The translations under genes were made by a program, and so were the position numbers. A stretch of 6,436 nt of DNA from Novosphingobium sp. UBA1948 (GTDB taxonomy: Bacteria; Pseudomonadota; Alphaproteobacteria; Sphingomonadales; Sphingomonadaceae), in the NCBI GenBank assembly GCA_002336765.1, contig DDES01000164.1, positions 1-6,436 on the forward strand, written 5' to 3'. The notes under the pieces are model-generated. The model saw only the letters and a program-made list of their open reading frames with translations. It was not told where the DNA came from and searched no databases. Each line of letters starts with the position of its first letter. Positions within the stretch are counted from its first letter, which is position 1. Of this stretch, positions 5,536-6,436 are shown piece after piece.

Positions 5536-6436
5536 GCCTTCAGCGCCTCCGCGATGATCGCCTCGACCAGCGTTTCGTAATCCATACCGCAATAGCGCGC
5601 CTGCTCGGGCACGAGGGACAGCGGCGTCATCCCCGGCTGGGTGTTAATCTCCAGCAGGAACAGGCCCTCCACACCCTTCTCGTCATCCCAGCGGAAATCG
5701 CTGCGACTGGTGCCCTTGCAACCCAGCGCCCCATGCGCGGCCAAAGCCAGTTCCTTGCACTTTTCCGTGATCTCGGCAGGGATTTCGGCGGGGCAAACAT
5801 GTTTGGTCAGCCCGTCGGTATATTTGGCGTCGAAATCATAGAATTCGGTGGTGGGGATCAATTCGGTCACCCCCAGCGCGCGATCTCCCAACACGGCAGT
5901 CGTGAGTTCCCGCCCACGGATGAAGGGCTCGGCCATCAATTCGTCGAAATGCAGCCACGGGCCTTCCGCGTCACGGGCAATCGGATTGCCGTAATTGCCG
6001 CTGTCAGTCACGATCGCCACACCCACGCTGCTGCCTTCGGCGGCGGGCTTGAGCACATAGGGACGCGGCAGCGGATCACCCGCGAACAGTTCCTCGGACT
6101 TCACCACACGCCCGCCCGGCATCGGGATGCCCAAAGGCGCAAGGAAACGCTTGGTCAGTTCCTTGTCGATGGCAATGGCCGAGGTGGTCGTACCCGAGTG
6201 GGTATAGGGGATGCCCAGCAGATCCATCATGCCCTGCACCGTACCATCCTCGCCAGGGCAGCCGTGCAGCGCGTTGAACACCACATCGGGGGCAGCTGCG
6301 CTGAGCACCTGCGCCACATCGCGGCCCATATCGACGCGGGTCACGCGATGCCCGCGCGCTTCCAGCGCCTTGGCCACACCCTCGCCGCTCATCAGCGAGA
6401 CGGGGCGTTCCGACGACCAGCCGCCCATCAGCACGG
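5532..6436 (-). CDS. ddl: D-alanine--D-alanine ligase (Ddl), 5' end cut by window
   Basis: Ddl joins two D-alanines with ATP in the cytoplasm, supplying the dipeptide that MurF adds to peptidoglycan precursors. The visible protein is about 300 residues of an ATP-grasp enzyme. Counting from the GTG codon at 6434: VLMGGWSSERPVSL (N-terminal substrate loop, Glu9 matching E. coli DdlB Glu15); LHGCPGEDGTVQGMMDLLGIPYTHSG (56-81); YVLKPAAEGSSVGV (126-139) with the ATP Lys129 and Ser135; EPFIRGRELT (169-178); YDFDAKYTDG (199-208) with Tyr205; RSDFRWD (244-250) with Asp246; and EINTQPGMTPLSLVP (262-276) with metal ligands Glu262 and Asn264. The catalytic set appears complete, so the enzyme should be active. 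The frame runs off the window edge; GTG at 6434 encodes a residue inside the first beta strand, so the true start lies a few codons outside. The stop TGA overlaps the ftsQ ATG (ATGA). Position just before ftsQ is standard for dcw clusters, where murB or murC usually precedes ddl. Confidence 0.96.
   Translation of the reverse strand, partial: VLMGGWSSERPVSLMSGEGVAKALEARGHRVTRVDMGRDVAQVLSAAAPDVVFNALHGCPGEDGTVQGMMDLLGIPYTHSGTTTSAIAIDKELTKRFLAPLGIPMPGGRVVKSEELFAGDPLPRPYVLKPAAEGSSVGVAIVTDSGNYGNPIARDAEGPWLHFDELMAEPFIRGRELTTAVLGDRALGVTELIPTTEFYDFDAKYTDGLTKHVCPAEIPAEITEKCKELALAAHGALGCKGTSRSDFRWDDEKGVEGLFLLEINTQPGMTPLSLVPEQARYCGMDYETLVEAIIAEALKA
5546..5550 (-). promoter_or_regulatory. Ribosome-binding site of ftsQ inside the end of ddl
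   Basis: GGAGG on the minus strand, 10 bases before the ATG at 5535, within the last codons of ddl. Together with the ATGA overlap it supports 5535 as the ftsQ start and indicates translational coupling to ddl. Confidence 0.65.

Noticed and set aside
5536..5592. Possible longer FtsQ start at 5592
   Set aside because: It would overlap ddl by about 60 bases and adds Gly/Arg-rich residues that are a shadow of the Ddl C-terminus; the ATGA start at 5535 has a good ribosome-binding site.
6432..6434. GTG at 6434 as the true start of Ddl
   Set aside because: This Val lies within the first beta strand (VLMGG) of the family; a few preceding residues are expected, so the gene more likely begins outside the window.

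Overview
The window is a stretch of an alphaproteobacterial division and cell-wall (dcw) cluster. All recognisable genes lie on the minus strand, so transcription runs from high to low coordinates: ddl (5' end cut by the window edge), ftsQ, ftsA, ftsZ, then a gene for a secreted TPR-repeat protein (3' end cut by the window edge). High GC content, the gene order, a divergent FtsA, and an FtsZ with a long Pro/Ala linker ending in an IPRFLGRQ-type tail suggest a sphingomonad, possibly Novosphingobium-like. The genus is an inference from protein features; no marker gene is present.

Region by region: 6436-5532 encodes D-alanine--D-alanine ligase, which makes the dipeptide that ends peptidoglycan stem peptides. 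It overlaps ftsQ by an ATGA junction. FtsQ (5535-4198) is a bitopic membrane protein that links early and late divisome proteins; here it carries an unusual lysine-rich periplasmic tail of about 150 residues. FtsQ stops and FtsA starts in a TAATG overlap. FtsA (4198-2927) tethers FtsZ to the membrane. A 150-base spacer (2926-2777) follows, the most likely place for separate control of ftsZ. It holds a DnaA-box-like 9-mer, a GANTC site, a tandem heptamer and a small hairpin. FtsZ (2776-1235) is the division tubulin. An 85-base spacer with a strong inverted repeat overlapping a Shine-Dalgarno-like sequence leads to the exported TPR protein (1149 to the window edge). That protein has a disordered Pro/Ala/Glu region and may end in a SPOR domain beyond the window.

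Together the genes couple precursor synthesis (Ddl) to assembly of the septal ring (FtsZ, FtsA) and its periplasmic link (FtsQ). No RNA genes, insertion sequences, CRISPR arrays or phage genes were seen. The cluster is conserved core biology. The points worth a second look are the FtsQ tail, the eroded FtsA nucleotide motifs, the ftsZ upstream region, and the hairpin and exported TPR gene after ftsZ.
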